From Bdellovibrionales bacterium (GTDB taxonomy: Bacteria > Bdellovibrionota > Bdellovibrionia > Bdellovibrionales > Bdellovibrionaceae): a DNA stretch of 64,000 bases. The notes below the pieces were generated by a model. The model ran no database searches and was not told where the DNA came from. It worked only from the letters and a program-made list of their open reading frames with translations. The stretch spans positions 186,001 through 250,000 of the forward strand of contig JAFEAQ010000019.1 of NCBI GenBank assembly GCA_018266295.1, in the 5' to 3' direction. Positions 1-8,911 of the stretch are shown one piece after another (position 1 is the first letter of the stretch; each line of letters begins with the position of its first letter). Both the position numbers and the translations under genes were made by a program.

Positions 1-801
1 GGTATCACGTAGCCAACAAAAGCGATAATCCCAGTTGCGTCCTTCACCCGGAATTTCCGGTAAGCTCGTCGTGCAAGAGGCGATGATTGCCCCGGTGTCT
101 TCATACTGATGGAGCTTCAGGGTCAGTGCGGAACGAATCACTTCTTTTTGAAAAATACTTGGCAGCGTACAAGACTCAACCCACTTCATCCAGTAGCGTG
201 TTGTTCTGCTGAGAAATTCTTCAAAGGTGCTTTCGAGGGGACCTTCCAGAGGAATTCCCCAAGAAAGGACAAAATAAAGATCTTCACTGAGAGCAAAATC
301 ACGTTTCTCAACCAAATAGGTGAGTGAAGCGTTCGTCGTCAAACGCACAGGCTGTTCAAGTCCCTCGTAACGGATGTGATTGCTTCCTTGCATATGCAAA
401 GGTGTTAATTTTCCGTAATCTCCCACGGGACTGCAGTCGACAAGAATCCTTGGGGAACCTAAAATTTTTTTTATTTTTCTAAAGAGCATAAGGGGTTTAT
501 GCTGACGCTCGAAAAGTAAAAATCTCGGAGCAAAATCAATAACCTCGAAAACGCCCTCAGGACTCTCAAAGCGCGTGACTAGCACATTTGTGTTGTCGAG
601 ATATCTTTGCGTTGATGTGTAGTTTTTTGTCGAGGGACAAATTTTAAAATGACCCGCCTTGCCTTGATCGAGGAGTCCTCCAAAGATGAAACTAGAGTCG
701 AAGCGTGGCCAACATAGCCACTGCACATTTGCATTTTTATCAATGAGTGCTGAATAAGCACAATTGCCGATCAGCCCCATGTCATAACGATGATTATTCA
801 T
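1..801 (-). CDS. GH15-family glycoside hydrolase (glucoamylase/trehalase-like), 3' end cut by window edge
   Basis: Read on the minus strand from ATG at 801, an open frame of 267 codons runs off the left edge, so only the N-terminal part is present. It opens with MNNHRYDMGLIGNC and the WLCWPRFDSSFIFGGLLD pattern typical of the N-terminal beta-sandwich of bacterial GH15 enzymes. It reaches the family hallmark NWDYRFCWLRD just before the edge. GH15 enzymes hydrolyse alpha-glucosides such as trehalose, dextrins or glucan ends; the catalytic glutamates lie beyond the window. It is divergent from otsAB, 67 bp away, a pairing common in proteobacteria and consistent with trehalose or glucan turnover (inference). 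Substrate cannot be told from this fragment. Confidence 0.9.
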   Translation of the reverse strand, partial: MNNHRYDMGLIGNCAYSALIDKNANVQWLCWPRFDSSFIFGGLLDQGKAGHFKICPSTKNYTSTQRYLDNTNVLVTRFESPEGVFEVIDFAPRFLLFERQHKPLMLFRKIKKILGSPRILVDCSPVGDYGKLTPLHMQGSNHIRYEGLEQPVRLTTNASLTYLVEKRDFALSEDLYFVLSWGIPLEGPLESTFEEFLSRTTRYWMKWVESCTLPSIFQKEVIRSALTLKLHQYEDTGAIIASCTTSLPEIPGEGRNWDYRFCWLRDT

Positions 802-868
802 TCGTAAACCTTTTTGGCTTCGTGGGGTGAGTTGATAAGACCTCCGTAGTATACAGAAGGAAACCCTG

Positions 869-3118
869 ATGCCAAACACTAAAAGAATTTTTGTGAGTAA
901 TAGATTGCCTTTTAGCATAGATCCTAAAACAGGAGACCTTAAGCGTGGCAGTGGTGGTTTGGTGTCGGCGTTGCTAGGAGTGAGTCTCCATGAGCCATTT
1001 GCGTGGGTAGGTTTTGAAAGCGATCCGAAGGCGGCTAAAAAAATTCAGGAAGAAGCCTCCAAACACGTCGAGAATTTACAGTGCTATCCTATTCAGCTAT
1101 CGAAAGACATCTATGAAAAATACTACGATGGTTTTTCAAATGATATTCTTTGGCCGCTTTTCCACTATGAAGGACACTTCGCCAATTTCGATCGGGACAA
1201 TTGGCTCGCATATGTCGAAGCCAACTTAAAAATGGCAGAAGGTGTTGCTCGCGTAGCGAACCCGGGTGACACGGTATGGGTCCATGACTTTCATTTTATG
1301 TTATTGCCGAAATTTTTGCGTCACTTGAAACCACAGCTCAAGATTGGCTTTTTCTTACATATCCCATTTCCAAGTGCAGAACTGTTCCGTCAGCTGCCGG
1401 TGCGAGAAGAAATTCTGTCCTCTCTTGTGCAATGTGATCTAATTGGCTTTCATGAGCATTCTTATCTTCGCCACTTCGATGTTTGTTTAAAGGCGATTCT
1501 CGGCATTGAGTCGTCGCTCTTTAAAGCGGAGATGGAAGGACACACAGTAAATCTCGGTGTTTATCCGATCAGTATCGATACCGAAGGCTATCTGAAGAAA
1601 GCCGAGCATGAAGAGGTTGTGGCGCAAGCTCAGCAGTACCGCGAGCAAAGCGTCGCTCCGTATATGCTTCTGGGCGTGGATCGGCTTGACTACACCAAAG
1701 GACTCGACCTCAAGCTGTTAGGGCTACAGCAGACTTTTAAAAAGTACCCTGACCTCATTGGTAAAATCACCTTGTTGCAAGTCGCAGTCCCGACACGCGA
1801 ACGTGTGCCTGCTTACAAGAACCTTAAGAAAGTCGTCGATCGCTTGGTCGGCGCAATCAATGGTCAATTCGGCGGCCCTAATTATTCTCCGGTTCAATAT
1901 ATTTATCGCTCGGTTCCTGAAACAGAGTTGCTCGCGCTGTATCGTCGCGCAGATGCCGTTCTCGTTACAAGCAAACGCGACGGCATGAATTTAGTGGCGA
2001 TGGAATATGTGCTTGCGCAGGACCTCAAAACTCCGGGAGTTTTGATTTTAAGCGAATTCGCGGGGGCGGCTTCTTTACTCGGTGATGCTTTGATCATTAA
2101 TCCATGGGACGTAGATGCCATCGCCGACGCCATTTATCGCGCGTATACGATGAGTGAGGAAGAACGCTATGAAAGGTTGCACCACTCGCAGGACATTTTA
2201 CTCCGCTATTCGGCGACCAAATGGGCGGAAGCTTTCTTGGATGATCTTGAAGCCGTTGATAAGTCCGTGGTGCTTCGTCGCGTGGAGCTGTTGGCGGCAG
2301 ACCCGTCTTTGTGGCCGCATTCATTCACAAAGTACATCAAAGGCAAAAAATTGCGCATGGTGCTCGACTACGACGGCACTGTCGTGGCACTGGCCCGGAC
2401 ACCGGGTCGGGCTCTGCTGATGAAAGAGACGAAAGCTCTCTTGTTGCAGCTCTGTGAATATATGGAGGTCTATGTGCTCAGTGGCCGCTCCAGAGAATTT
2501 CTCGACAGTCAGTTTAGCGGCATGCCGGTTTTCTTGTCAGCAGAACATGGAGCTTATTTCAAAAAGCCCGAAGGAGAATGGGAAAGTCGCGTCACCTCCG
2601 ATATTAATGCGTGGTATGGAAACGTGAAGAAGGCAATGGAATCATACTGTGAAAAAGTACCTCTTTCTTTCTTAGAGACCAAAGAGGCTTCTCTTGTCTG
2701 GCATTATCGCGAGTCGCCCGAAGATTTCGCGGAATTTCAGGCCCGAAAACTGGCCGATGAGTTGCGAGTCGGACTATCCAATGAACCGGTGACTATTATG
2801 ATGGGCGCTAAAATCGTCGAGGCCCGGGCTATTGAGTGTAACAAGGGCTCTTTGCTCCGTTGGCTTTTACAGACGGACACCGAAAACACTTATACCTGTC
2901 TTTGCCTCGGCGACGATAAAACGGATGAAGATATGTTTAGAGTTCTCGGCGATACCGGAGCTTCGGTTAAAATTGGCCGAGAAAAAACTGAGGCCCGTTT
3001 CCGTCTTCGCAGTCAGGAAGAGGTGGCGCCTTTCTTCCGCGCGCTGATTCAGTACAGCCGACAAACAGGTGAAACGACCCTTGAAGAGGAGAATTTCTGT
3101 GAAAGATCTCTTAAATGA
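869..3118 (+). CDS. otsAB: Bifunctional trehalose-6-phosphate synthase/phosphatase (OtsA-OtsB fusion)
   Basis: This 749-residue protein joins a GT20 trehalose-6-phosphate synthase (about residues 1-470) to a HAD-type trehalose-phosphatase (about 490-735). The synthase half has the N-terminal SNRLP motif, HDFHFMLLP, HIPFPSAELFRQLP and the DRLDYTKGL segment. The phosphatase half has DYDGT near residue 500, the VLSGRS motif and a LGDDKTDEDMF motif that positions Mg. It would make trehalose from UDP-glucose (or another NDP-glucose) and glucose-6-phosphate in the cytosol, for osmoprotection or storage. ATG at 869 follows an AGAAGG ribosome site. Fused OtsAB proteins are known in bacteria and are the rule in plants and yeast. 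The mechanosensitive channel gene overlaps its 3' end, suggesting one osmotic-stress transcript. Confidence 0.96.
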   Translation: MPNTKRIFVSNRLPFSIDPKTGDLKRGSGGLVSALLGVSLHEPFAWVGFESDPKAAKKIQEEASKHVENLQCYPIQLSKDIYEKYYDGFSNDILWPLFHYEGHFANFDRDNWLAYVEANLKMAEGVARVANPGDTVWVHDFHFMLLPKFLRHLKPQLKIGFFLHIPFPSAELFRQLPVREEILSSLVQCDLIGFHEHSYLRHFDVCLKAILGIESSLFKAEMEGHTVNLGVYPISIDTEGYLKKAEHEEVVAQAQQYREQSVAPYMLLGVDRLDYTKGLDLKLLGLQQTFKKYPDLIGKITLLQVAVPTRERVPAYKNLKKVVDRLVGAINGQFGGPNYSPVQYIYRSVPETELLALYRRADAVLVTSKRDGMNLVAMEYVLAQDLKTPGVLILSEFAGAASLLGDALIINPWDVDAIADAIYRAYTMSEEERYERLHHSQDILLRYSATKWAEAFLDDLEAVDKSVVLRRVELLAADPSLWPHSFTKYIKGKKLRMVLDYDGTVVALARTPGRALLMKETKALLLQLCEYMEVYVLSGRSREFLDSQFSGMPVFLSAEHGAYFKKPEGEWESRVTSDINAWYGNVKKAMESYCEKVPLSFLETKEASLVWHYRESPEDFAEFQARKLADELRVGLSNEPVTIMMGAKIVEARAIECNKGSLLRWLLQTDTENTYTCLCLGDDKTDEDMFRVLGDTGASVKIGREKTEARFRLRSQEEVAPFFRALIQYSRQTGETTLEEENFCERSLK

Positions 3119-4217
3119 TCCGCTGATCACCGAAAATCGGCCTCTTTTTGCTTGGATTGCTGTTTTCGCCGGGACTTTGCTACTGACGATCCTGGTGAAA
3201 ACCATTGTGCATACTCTCGGAAAGAGATGGCAGAAGTATGCCCACTCGACAGCCATAAAGTTGGACGACGCTTTAGCTCTGGGCCTGGCTGATACAAAGT
3301 CTTTTGCTATTTTTATTTGGATCTTTTACGGTTTGTCATCTTTTGCTACGCCGGACCCATCGCTAGTAAAAGCGTTACGATCTTTCGTCGTAATCTTAAC
3401 AACTCTCCAGGTTGGCATCTGGGGCCGCGACGCTCTAAAGTTCTGGGAAGGCAGTTACATTGAAAGACGCGTGAAGGCGGATGCAAGCAGTGCTTCCGCT
3501 ATGAAGTTAATTTCAACGACAATGAATGCGTTCTTCTTTGTCGCCCTTTTTTTAATTTGCCTCAGTAATCTCGGTGTTGATATCGGAGCCTTGCTGGCAG
3601 GTCTTGGTATCGGCGGTGTCGCTATCGCCTTGGCTGCTCAGAATATCCTCGGAGATTTATTTGCCTCTCTTTCGATTGTGTTGGATAAGCCTTTTGTGGT
3701 CGGCGACTACATCGTGGTGGGAAATGATCAAGGGACCGTTGAAAATATCGGTATTAAGACCACGCGAGTTCGCAGCCTGACGGGAGAAGAGCTGATCTTT
3801 GCCAATAAAGATCTTCTTGAAAGTCGGGTAAAGAATTTTAAACGCATGTGGAAGAGACGTGTGGCTCTCAAGATCAATGTCGCTTATGATACGCCCTTGG
3901 ATAAATTGAAAACGCTTCCGAAGTGGTTTGAAGATAAGATCAAAAGTATGCAGGATCTGACATTTGAGCGTTCCCATTTATCTGAATATGGAAATTCGAT
4001 GCTGACATTTGAGACAATCTTTTGGGTTAATAACTCCGATTACCAAATCTATATGAATCTCCAGCAAGAAATTTTGTTCTCAATGATCGAGAAGTTTACA
4101 CAAGAAGGCATTGGCTTTGCTCTGCCGGTGCAAGTTTTCAAAAATGAAGTGAATGCCTATGTCGATGAAGAAGATGAAGACGGATTTCCAGAGCGCGAAC
4201 ACAACCTCGAGAACTAG
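3099..4217 (+). CDS. MscS-family mechanosensitive ion channel
   Basis: This inner-membrane protein of about 372 residues has at least three hydrophobic segments near its N-terminus. A glycine/alanine-rich pore helix (LLAGLGIGGVAIALAAQNIL) leads into the MscS beta-domain. Such channels open on membrane tension and release solutes on hypo-osmotic shock. I prefer the GTG at 3099, since GAAGAGGAG lies 8-15 bases upstream; an in-frame ATG at 3069 would add ten basic residues. The gene overlaps the end of otsAB by 20 bp, which fits translational coupling of osmolyte synthesis and osmolyte release. The C-terminus ends in an acidic tail (DEEDED). Family assignment is firm; gating properties cannot be read from sequence. 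Confidence 0.92.
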   Translation: MKDLLNDPLITENRPLFAWIAVFAGTLLLTILVKTIVHTLGKRWQKYAHSTAIKLDDALALGLADTKSFAIFIWIFYGLSSFATPDPSLVKALRSFVVILTTLQVGIWGRDALKFWEGSYIERRVKADASSASAMKLISTTMNAFFFVALFLICLSNLGVDIGALLAGLGIGGVAIALAAQNILGDLFASLSIVLDKPFVVGDYIVVGNDQGTVENIGIKTTRVRSLTGEELIFANKDLLESRVKNFKRMWKRRVALKINVAYDTPLDKLKTLPKWFEDKIKSMQDLTFERSHLSEYGNSMLTFETIFWVNNSDYQIYMNLQQEILFSMIEKFTQEGIGFALPVQVFKNEVNAYVDEEDEDGFPEREHNLEN

Positions 4218-4375
4218 TTTTCGAGAGAATAAAACTGCTCTGAATCGAATAAAGAGCGGTCATTGCCAATAACGTTATCCTTGGGCAACAAAATTTTTGG
4301 GCAACATCTCATGTTGAGTCTAATACTGAGGCCGCTGAATTGTTTGGTGCGGACAACTATTCTATATTGTTTAGT

Positions 4376-5170
4376 ATGGGGTGTGTATTTGCACGCAATA
4401 ATGGCGGCTTCGGTTTAATTACTGTCGTCATCGGAATTGCTTCTGTCAGCGTGTTGGCTCTGATCATTGCGGGACTGTCTCAGTCGATGTTCCGTTATGG
4501 TGCTAACGTGAATGCTCTTTCTAATAGCCGTGGAGTGGTGAACATCCTCACGGGTGTTATTGCGTATCCGAACCTTTGTAAGGCAAGTCTTCAACCTAGC
4601 ACCTTGACATATATTCCTACGGAAGCCGATAGCGATGATGGAATGAAGCTCGCCTTCCTCGGCGGCAACGTTCTTGGAGTGCTTTCGGACGGCACGACTC
4701 TTCCTGCATATGGTCTTCGTATTAATTTGTTACGGTTTCGCACATTAGGTCCGCCCTCGCCGGATACGGCCACACCGGGGAATCAACTTTATTCCGGCTC
4801 CCTCTTTATTACCATGACAAAAGTAGGAGATCCGAACGGCTATCTGGGGGGCTCTGACATGAAAAAGAAAATCATCGGCACCATGGTGCTTTCGGTGAAC
4901 CCTTCAACCAACGCAATCACGAGCTGCTACGCGATCTCGGGGGCAAAGCAGGCCTGTACGGATATGGGCGGCACTTATACTCCAGGCGGAAGTCCTCAAT
5001 GCAAACTTCCGTATCCTTGCGGTTCTGGTAGCGGCAAAGTTTTTATGGGTTATCAAACTGATGGCAGTCCCAATTGTTATACGGCGGCTCAGCTGATCGG
5101 ACAAACATGTCCTGCAAATACTTACTTGGTTTCCAATGGAGATGGAACAGCTCGCTGCCAAAGTCTCTAG
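4376..5170 (+). CDS. Prepilin-like exported protein with Cys-rich C-terminal module
   Basis: The product of about 264 residues starts with a short polar leader (MGCVFARNNGG) followed by FGLITVVIGIASVSVLALII, the layout of a class III/type IV prepilin signal cleaved after glycine. The usual Glu at mature position 5 is replaced by Thr. A Cys-rich region near the C-terminus (PYPCGSGSG, NCYTAAQ, QTCPANTYLVSNG) is shared with the next gene. ATG 4376 is chosen because it places the leader correctly; a TTG at 4340 in the same frame is possible, and neither has a strong ribosome site. It probably belongs to a type IV pilus or pseudopilus-like machine as a minor subunit (inference). It is 11 bp upstream of the second prepilin-like gene. 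Confidence 0.75.
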   Translation: MGCVFARNNGGFGLITVVIGIASVSVLALIIAGLSQSMFRYGANVNALSNSRGVVNILTGVIAYPNLCKASLQPSTLTYIPTEADSDDGMKLAFLGGNVLGVLSDGTTLPAYGLRINLLRFRTLGPPSPDTATPGNQLYSGSLFITMTKVGDPNGYLGGSDMKKKIIGTMVLSVNPSTNAITSCYAISGAKQACTDMGGTYTPGGSPQCKLPYPCGSGSGKVFMGYQTDGSPNCYTAAQLIGQTCPANTYLVSNGDGTARCQSL

Positions 5171-5181
5171 AAGGAGAATGT

Positions 5182-6294
5182 ATGCGGCTCTCGAGTCAAC
5201 GTGGTTCAACTTTGATGGAAATGATAGTCGTGATCCCTTTGGCGTTGTTGATCGTCTTTGGTATGTCCGTGGCGCTTCAGGAATTATTTGAAAAATTTCA
5301 GGGCCTCAAAGCGAAGAGCGAAAGCCTCATGGCACAGGATTTTTTACGAAATTCTTTTTTGACTCCGGCGACGTGTTCGTCGCATTTGCAAAACTCGACT
5401 CGCAATTATAATCCAAGTCTTGCCGGGGTTGGAAAGCTGCAACTGGCCTTTTCGTTGGATGAGGGGAGTGATGTCGCGCAGACGGGGGCAGTTCTCACCA
5501 AGTATGGCCTTCGCGTGGATTCACTCACGTACCGAGTTTTGCCTGAGGGGGTGAATTACATGCAGGATCCGCTCATCTCCGGCAATACATTGCAATATGG
5601 TTTGGCGGTGATCGAGACTTCGAAAATCAGTAACGGCGCGGAAGTTAAGAACGCTCCGCAAATTTTGAGCGGGCTTGTTCTGTCGGTTGATCCCAATCGT
5701 CGAATCTCACGCTGTTTTATTTTGGACGACACCTATGATTTATGTGGTGCCGTCGGCGGGCACTTATATGCGACAGGTGGAAAGACCTATTGCTATGCCG
5801 GAAGTCCGTGCATGAATCAGTTGCTCTCTGGATTCGACGGTTTTGGTAATGCTATTTGTAAAGGCTTGGACTCGCTCGTAGCGGAAAGCTGTCCTGCGAA
5901 TCAGTTCCTGGTATCTAACGGGGCAGGGGGCGCTATCTGTTCACCGATCGGAGGGCCACCGCCGTCCATTCCACCGACAGATCCAACGGCCGTCGTCATT
6001 CCGCCGCCGCCGCCACCACCGAGCGGTCCTGTGAGTTGCACAAGCAGTTTGAGTTTTCCTGGAGCGGGGCCTTCTATCAGTCTTGAAACTCCGCCGGTCG
6101 GCGGAATGGGATGTTTTTATTCGGAGTTGGGTGTGCACGTGATCGTCAAGAGAAAGGCCGGGGGCGTCTGGGAGATCACTCCGGGTCCGGTTCCGCATCC
6201 TCTTTATCCGTTCTCGAAATTCGTTGTCGGCAAAATGCCTGATGGGAATCCGGGAGTTTCGGCTCCAAATGGCTCTTTCATGTCGGGAATTTAA
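5182..6294 (+). CDS. Prepilin-like exported protein with proline stretch
   Basis: The product of about 370 residues begins MRLSSQRG, then STLMEMIVVIPLALLIVFGM, a type IV prepilin signal with the canonical Glu at mature position 5. The middle and tail are homologous to the preceding protein: LVLSVDPNRRISRCF, a Cys-rich segment and SCPANQFLVSNGAGGAIC. A proline run (IPPTDPTAVVIPPPPPPP) then links to a unique C-terminal domain of about 90 residues. The start is fixed by AGAAGGAG six bases before ATG 5182; longer frames upstream overlap the first gene. The pair most likely arose by tandem duplication. It is predicted to be inserted in the inner membrane and processed by a prepilin peptidase; the role in a pilus or secretion pseudopilus is inference. 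Confidence 0.8.
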   Translation: MRLSSQRGSTLMEMIVVIPLALLIVFGMSVALQELFEKFQGLKAKSESLMAQDFLRNSFLTPATCSSHLQNSTRNYNPSLAGVGKLQLAFSLDEGSDVAQTGAVLTKYGLRVDSLTYRVLPEGVNYMQDPLISGNTLQYGLAVIETSKISNGAEVKNAPQILSGLVLSVDPNRRISRCFILDDTYDLCGAVGGHLYATGGKTYCYAGSPCMNQLLSGFDGFGNAICKGLDSLVAESCPANQFLVSNGAGGAICSPIGGPPPSIPPTDPTAVVIPPPPPPPSGPVSCTSSLSFPGAGPSISLETPPVGGMGCFYSELGVHVIVKRKAGGVWEITPGPVPHPLYPFSKFVVGKMPDGNPGVSAPNGSFMSGI

Positions 6295-6310
6295 CTGTTA
6301 AGCTTGTTGT

Positions 6311-6835
6311 ATGAAAACCATTTACTTCACTGCCGCGAGTTTGGATGGATACATTGCTGATAATAACCACTCTCTGGAGTGGCTTTTCAAAAATGGTCCG
6401 ACGGATATCAGTTTTATCGACGAGTTTGTTAAGACGGTGGGATCCATTGCCATGGGGGCGGGAACCTATCAATGGCTTCTTGATAATGTGAAGGAATCGT
6501 GGCCTTACTCCGTTCCTTGCTTTGTTTTCACTCATAGAAAATTTCCGGCCTTTCCAGGAGCCGACATCCGATTTGTTCAAGGCGATGTCGTCACTCGTCA
6601 CCAGGAGCTTGTGAAGCTCGCGAATGGACGAAATGTTTGGCTCATGGGCGGAGGAGACCTCGTCGGTCAATTTTTTGATCATGGCTTACTTGATGAAATG
6701 AATGTTCAAACTGTTTCAGTTTTCCTCAACGAGGGAAAAAAAATGTTTGCGCGTAGAACGGACACTGCGTTCAAGATCAAAGAAATACGTCAGCTGGGTG
6801 ATACCTGCGTTTCGGTGATATACACGGTAAAGTAA
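6311..6835 (+). CDS. Dihydrofolate reductase-like/RibD C-terminal domain protein
   Basis: This 174-residue single-domain protein begins TIYFTAASLDGYIADNNHSLEWLF, the opening of the RibD-C/DHFR-like fold. It has the family's later LMGGGDLVGQFFDHGLLDE glycine-rich NAD(P)H-binding strand-turn. Members (YyaP/YwjB-like) are cytosolic reductases of mostly unknown substrate and do not replace true FolA. The ATG at 6311 has only a weak ribosome site. It lies 16 bp after the prepilin gene and converges on the hydrolase gene with a 3 bp gap. Family is clear, substrate unknown. Confidence 0.88.
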   Translation: MKTIYFTAASLDGYIADNNHSLEWLFKNGPTDISFIDEFVKTVGSIAMGAGTYQWLLDNVKESWPYSVPCFVFTHRKFPAFPGADIRFVQGDVVTRHQELVKLANGRNVWLMGGGDLVGQFFDHGLLDEMNVQTVSVFLNEGKKMFARRTDTAFKIKEIRQLGDTCVSVIYTVK

Positions 6836-6838
6836 CGG

Positions 6839-7768
6839 CTAAGACTCTAAAAAGTTTTGGACGTAGTGAAATAAAACGGCGCGGTTGGCTTCAATTTGCA
6901 TCATATGAGTGGACTTTGGAATGCCGCGCAGCTCTTTTGCCGCGGCATGGGTCATTTTATCCAGCAAGTCTTGTGATTCAAAGATATGCGCGTTCATATC
7001 CCAGGCTCCACAGCAGATCAGTACCTTCGCGAGGATTTTTGCCGGGTCATAGTAGGCAATTCCGTTACGCCAAAACTTCGCGGCATCAAAGAGCACTCCG
7101 GTAGGAGAGCGAAATTTTACCGGTGATTGCTTCGCGGCTTCAGGCTGGCTTTTGACGAGGGCTTTTTCCCAGGCAATGCGTGTAGCGCGAGAGAAATTTT
7201 TTGATCCCGGAGGAGCGCCACTACGAAGTTTCTGAAGCATTTCTCCGGCAGTCCATTCTTGCCAGAATTTGCCATCAAGTTTTTCGTCATGATCCGCTTT
7301 TTTCGTGACCCAGGGGGCACCCATAAGGACCAATCTTGAAACTTGTTTTGGGTTTTCCGCAGCATAGGCGCCGATGATGATTGTTCCCCAGGACCAGCCC
7401 ATCAGATTGATTTTTTTAATCTTGCGTAGTTTAAAAATGTGCTTGATTGTGCACTTCAGATCGCTCAAAGCTTCGTCCGTTGTGGCGAAATACTTCTTAA
7501 CCACTTTGGGCGCCTCGGATCGACCATAGCCGCGGATATTCAAATACCAAACATCATAACCTTCGCTGGCAAGATGATCGGCAAAAGACACGTCATCGAT
7601 CGGCAAATCAAAGATCGCCTCTGACGGTTGAGTGGTCCCATGAACATAAAGAACAGTTTTATCCGCCGAGAAAGATTTCATGTTTTGTAGGTGCTTATTT
7701 CTGAGGAACAGACGAAGTTTTGAGTCTTCGTTCGTAATCATAAAATCCTGAGAGACAATTCCATCCAT
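6839..7768 (-). CDS. Alpha/beta-hydrolase fold protein
   Basis: This 309-residue cytosolic protein has the alpha/beta-hydrolase order of motifs. An oxyanion loop VLYVHGTT sits near residue 42. The nucleophile elbow is GWSWG near residue 124. A candidate acid lies in GAWDMN and the catalytic His in STHMMQIE near the C-terminus. The DVWYLNIRGYGRS segment resembles esterases and PHA-synthase-related hydrolases. No signal peptide is seen. It is monocistronic on the minus strand, converging with the reductase-like gene. The substrate cannot be predicted from motifs. Confidence 0.87.
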   Translation of the reverse strand: MDGIVSQDFMITNEDSKLRLFLRNKHLQNMKSFSADKTVLYVHGTTQPSEAIFDLPIDDVSFADHLASEGYDVWYLNIRGYGRSEAPKVVKKYFATTDEALSDLKCTIKHIFKLRKIKKINLMGWSWGTIIIGAYAAENPKQVSRLVLMGAPWVTKKADHDEKLDGKFWQEWTAGEMLQKLRSGAPPGSKNFSRATRIAWEKALVKSQPEAAKQSPVKFRSPTGVLFDAAKFWRNGIAYYDPAKILAKVLICCGAWDMNAHIFESQDLLDKMTHAAAKELRGIPKSTHMMQIEANRAVLFHYVQNFLES

Positions 7769-7872
7769 TCAGAAATGATAGCAGGAAGCCGCGATATATA
7801 TACTACTTTCTGGAGTGAAAGAATTTGGCTACGGGTCCAGATGAACATTTCTAATAGAATTATTTTTATATT

Positions 7873-7959
7873 TGGTGCGCGAGGGGGGACTTGAACCCCC
7901 ACAGGATTTCTCCCATAGGCTTCTGAGACCTACGTGTCTACCAATTCCACCACCCGCGC
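7873..7959 (-). tRNA. tRNA-Leu, anticodon CAG
   Basis: The minus strand folds as a class II tRNA of 87 nt including an encoded CCA. The acceptor stem GCGCGGG pairs with CTCGCGC (one G-U), followed by discriminator A and CCA. The D-arm reads TGGTGGAATTGGTAGACAC. The anticodon loop CTCAGAA gives anticodon CAG, reading leucine CUG codons. A variable arm follows, then a T-arm GGGGGTTCAAGTCCCCC. The fold and the A73 discriminator both fit leucine. Confidence 0.97.
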
Positions 7960-8012
7960 TCGGATCCGGAAAGAAGGATCCCAGACTAATGGGACTCTAG
8001 GTAAATTTCAAG

Positions 8013-8906
8013 TTAAGCGGATTGCGTCAATATCCAGGTGACTTCGTGTTTGTTCGCGAAAAGGTGCACAATGCGCGAGCCGGGGATTTCGAGGAACTTC
8101 GCCATCGTATCCCAGTCGGTTTCACCTTGGAATTTAATCGTGCAGACAAAGTTTTTGCAGAGGCCACTCGCACGCCACTCCTGCACAAGCTCGAGCAGGC
8201 GAGGTGGGTAGCAAATAATATCTGAAAAGAGCCAGTCGATCGGGCCGATCTCTTCAGGCTTCAAAGCAAAGGCGTCTTTCTTACGGTATTCAATGTTCGG
8301 AAGGCGCGCGATCTTTGGATCCAGCGGCGCTTTATCGACGCTGATCACACGGGCGCCGGCCTGTTGCAGAACCCAGGTCCATCCCCCAGGGCAGCTGCCG
8401 AGATCCATACATAGAGAACCCTTCGCCGGCAGAGTTTTTTCAACCGTCAAAGCCTCCCACAGTTTAAGATAGGCACGCGAAGGCGGAGTCTCTTTGTCTT
8501 CATCAAAATGAATTTCACCCAGCGGAAAAGGACTCGAGGTCTTTGCCGCGACCAGGATTTTATTTTTCTCAATCATCGTCCACGCGCCCATTGGCTGCGT
8601 CGGAACTTCGCCGAGGAACTTCATTGGCGGCATTTTATATTTCGGCAGTTGATCTTGAACAAGTTGAGCGCGGCGGTGGTGATCAAAAGAATAGAGGGCC
8701 CACCATTTGCCACGGGCTTTCAACGCTTTCACAGCGTCGCCGACGGACTCGATCTCGAGGATCTCGCAGTCATACCAAATGACCTGCGCCCAGATGCATT
8801 TCTGGAGAGTCTCGGAAACAAAAAGGCGATCTGAGATCGCCTTCTTATTTTTGAGCTCGGTTGCGAGCTCGTCGCTGAAATTTTCAAAAGCGAGATAGGC
8901 AAACAC
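8013..8906 (-). CDS. FtsJ/RlmM-like ribose 2'-O-methyltransferase
   Basis: This 297-residue protein carries a Rossmann methyltransferase domain in its second half. The SAM-binding motif is MDLGSCPGGWTWVLQQAG near residue 165, with VISVDKAPLD for the ribose-binding acid. A late K-D-K-E-like set (SDII, TIKFQG, HEVTW) matches 2'-O-methyltransferases of the RrmJ/FtsJ and RlmM type. RlmM methylates the ribose of C2498 in 23S rRNA; the N-terminal half here is compatible with a THUMP-like or substrate-binding region but is divergent. It probably modifies rRNA or tRNA in the cytosol. It follows the small Cys-containing gene on the minus strand by 5 bp, suggesting co-transcription, and lies just upstream of tRNA-Leu. 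Confidence 0.85.
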   Translation of the reverse strand: MFAYLAFENFSDELATELKNKKAISDRLFVSETLQKCIWAQVIWYDCEILEIESVGDAVKALKARGKWWALYSFDHHRRAQLVQDQLPKYKMPPMKFLGEVPTQPMGAWTMIEKNKILVAAKTSSPFPLGEIHFDEDKETPPSRAYLKLWEALTVEKTLPAKGSLCMDLGSCPGGWTWVLQQAGARVISVDKAPLDPKIARLPNIEYRKKDAFALKPEEIGPIDWLFSDIICYPPRLLELVQEWRASGLCKNFVCTIKFQGETDWDTMAKFLEIPGSRIVHLFANKHEVTWILTQSA

Positions 8907-8911
8907 GGCAA

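Noticed and set aside
8824-8841. Terminator-like hairpin followed by T-rich bases inside the RlmM-like gene
   Set aside because: It lies in coding sequence near the N-terminus on the opposite strand from the gene; most likely chance.
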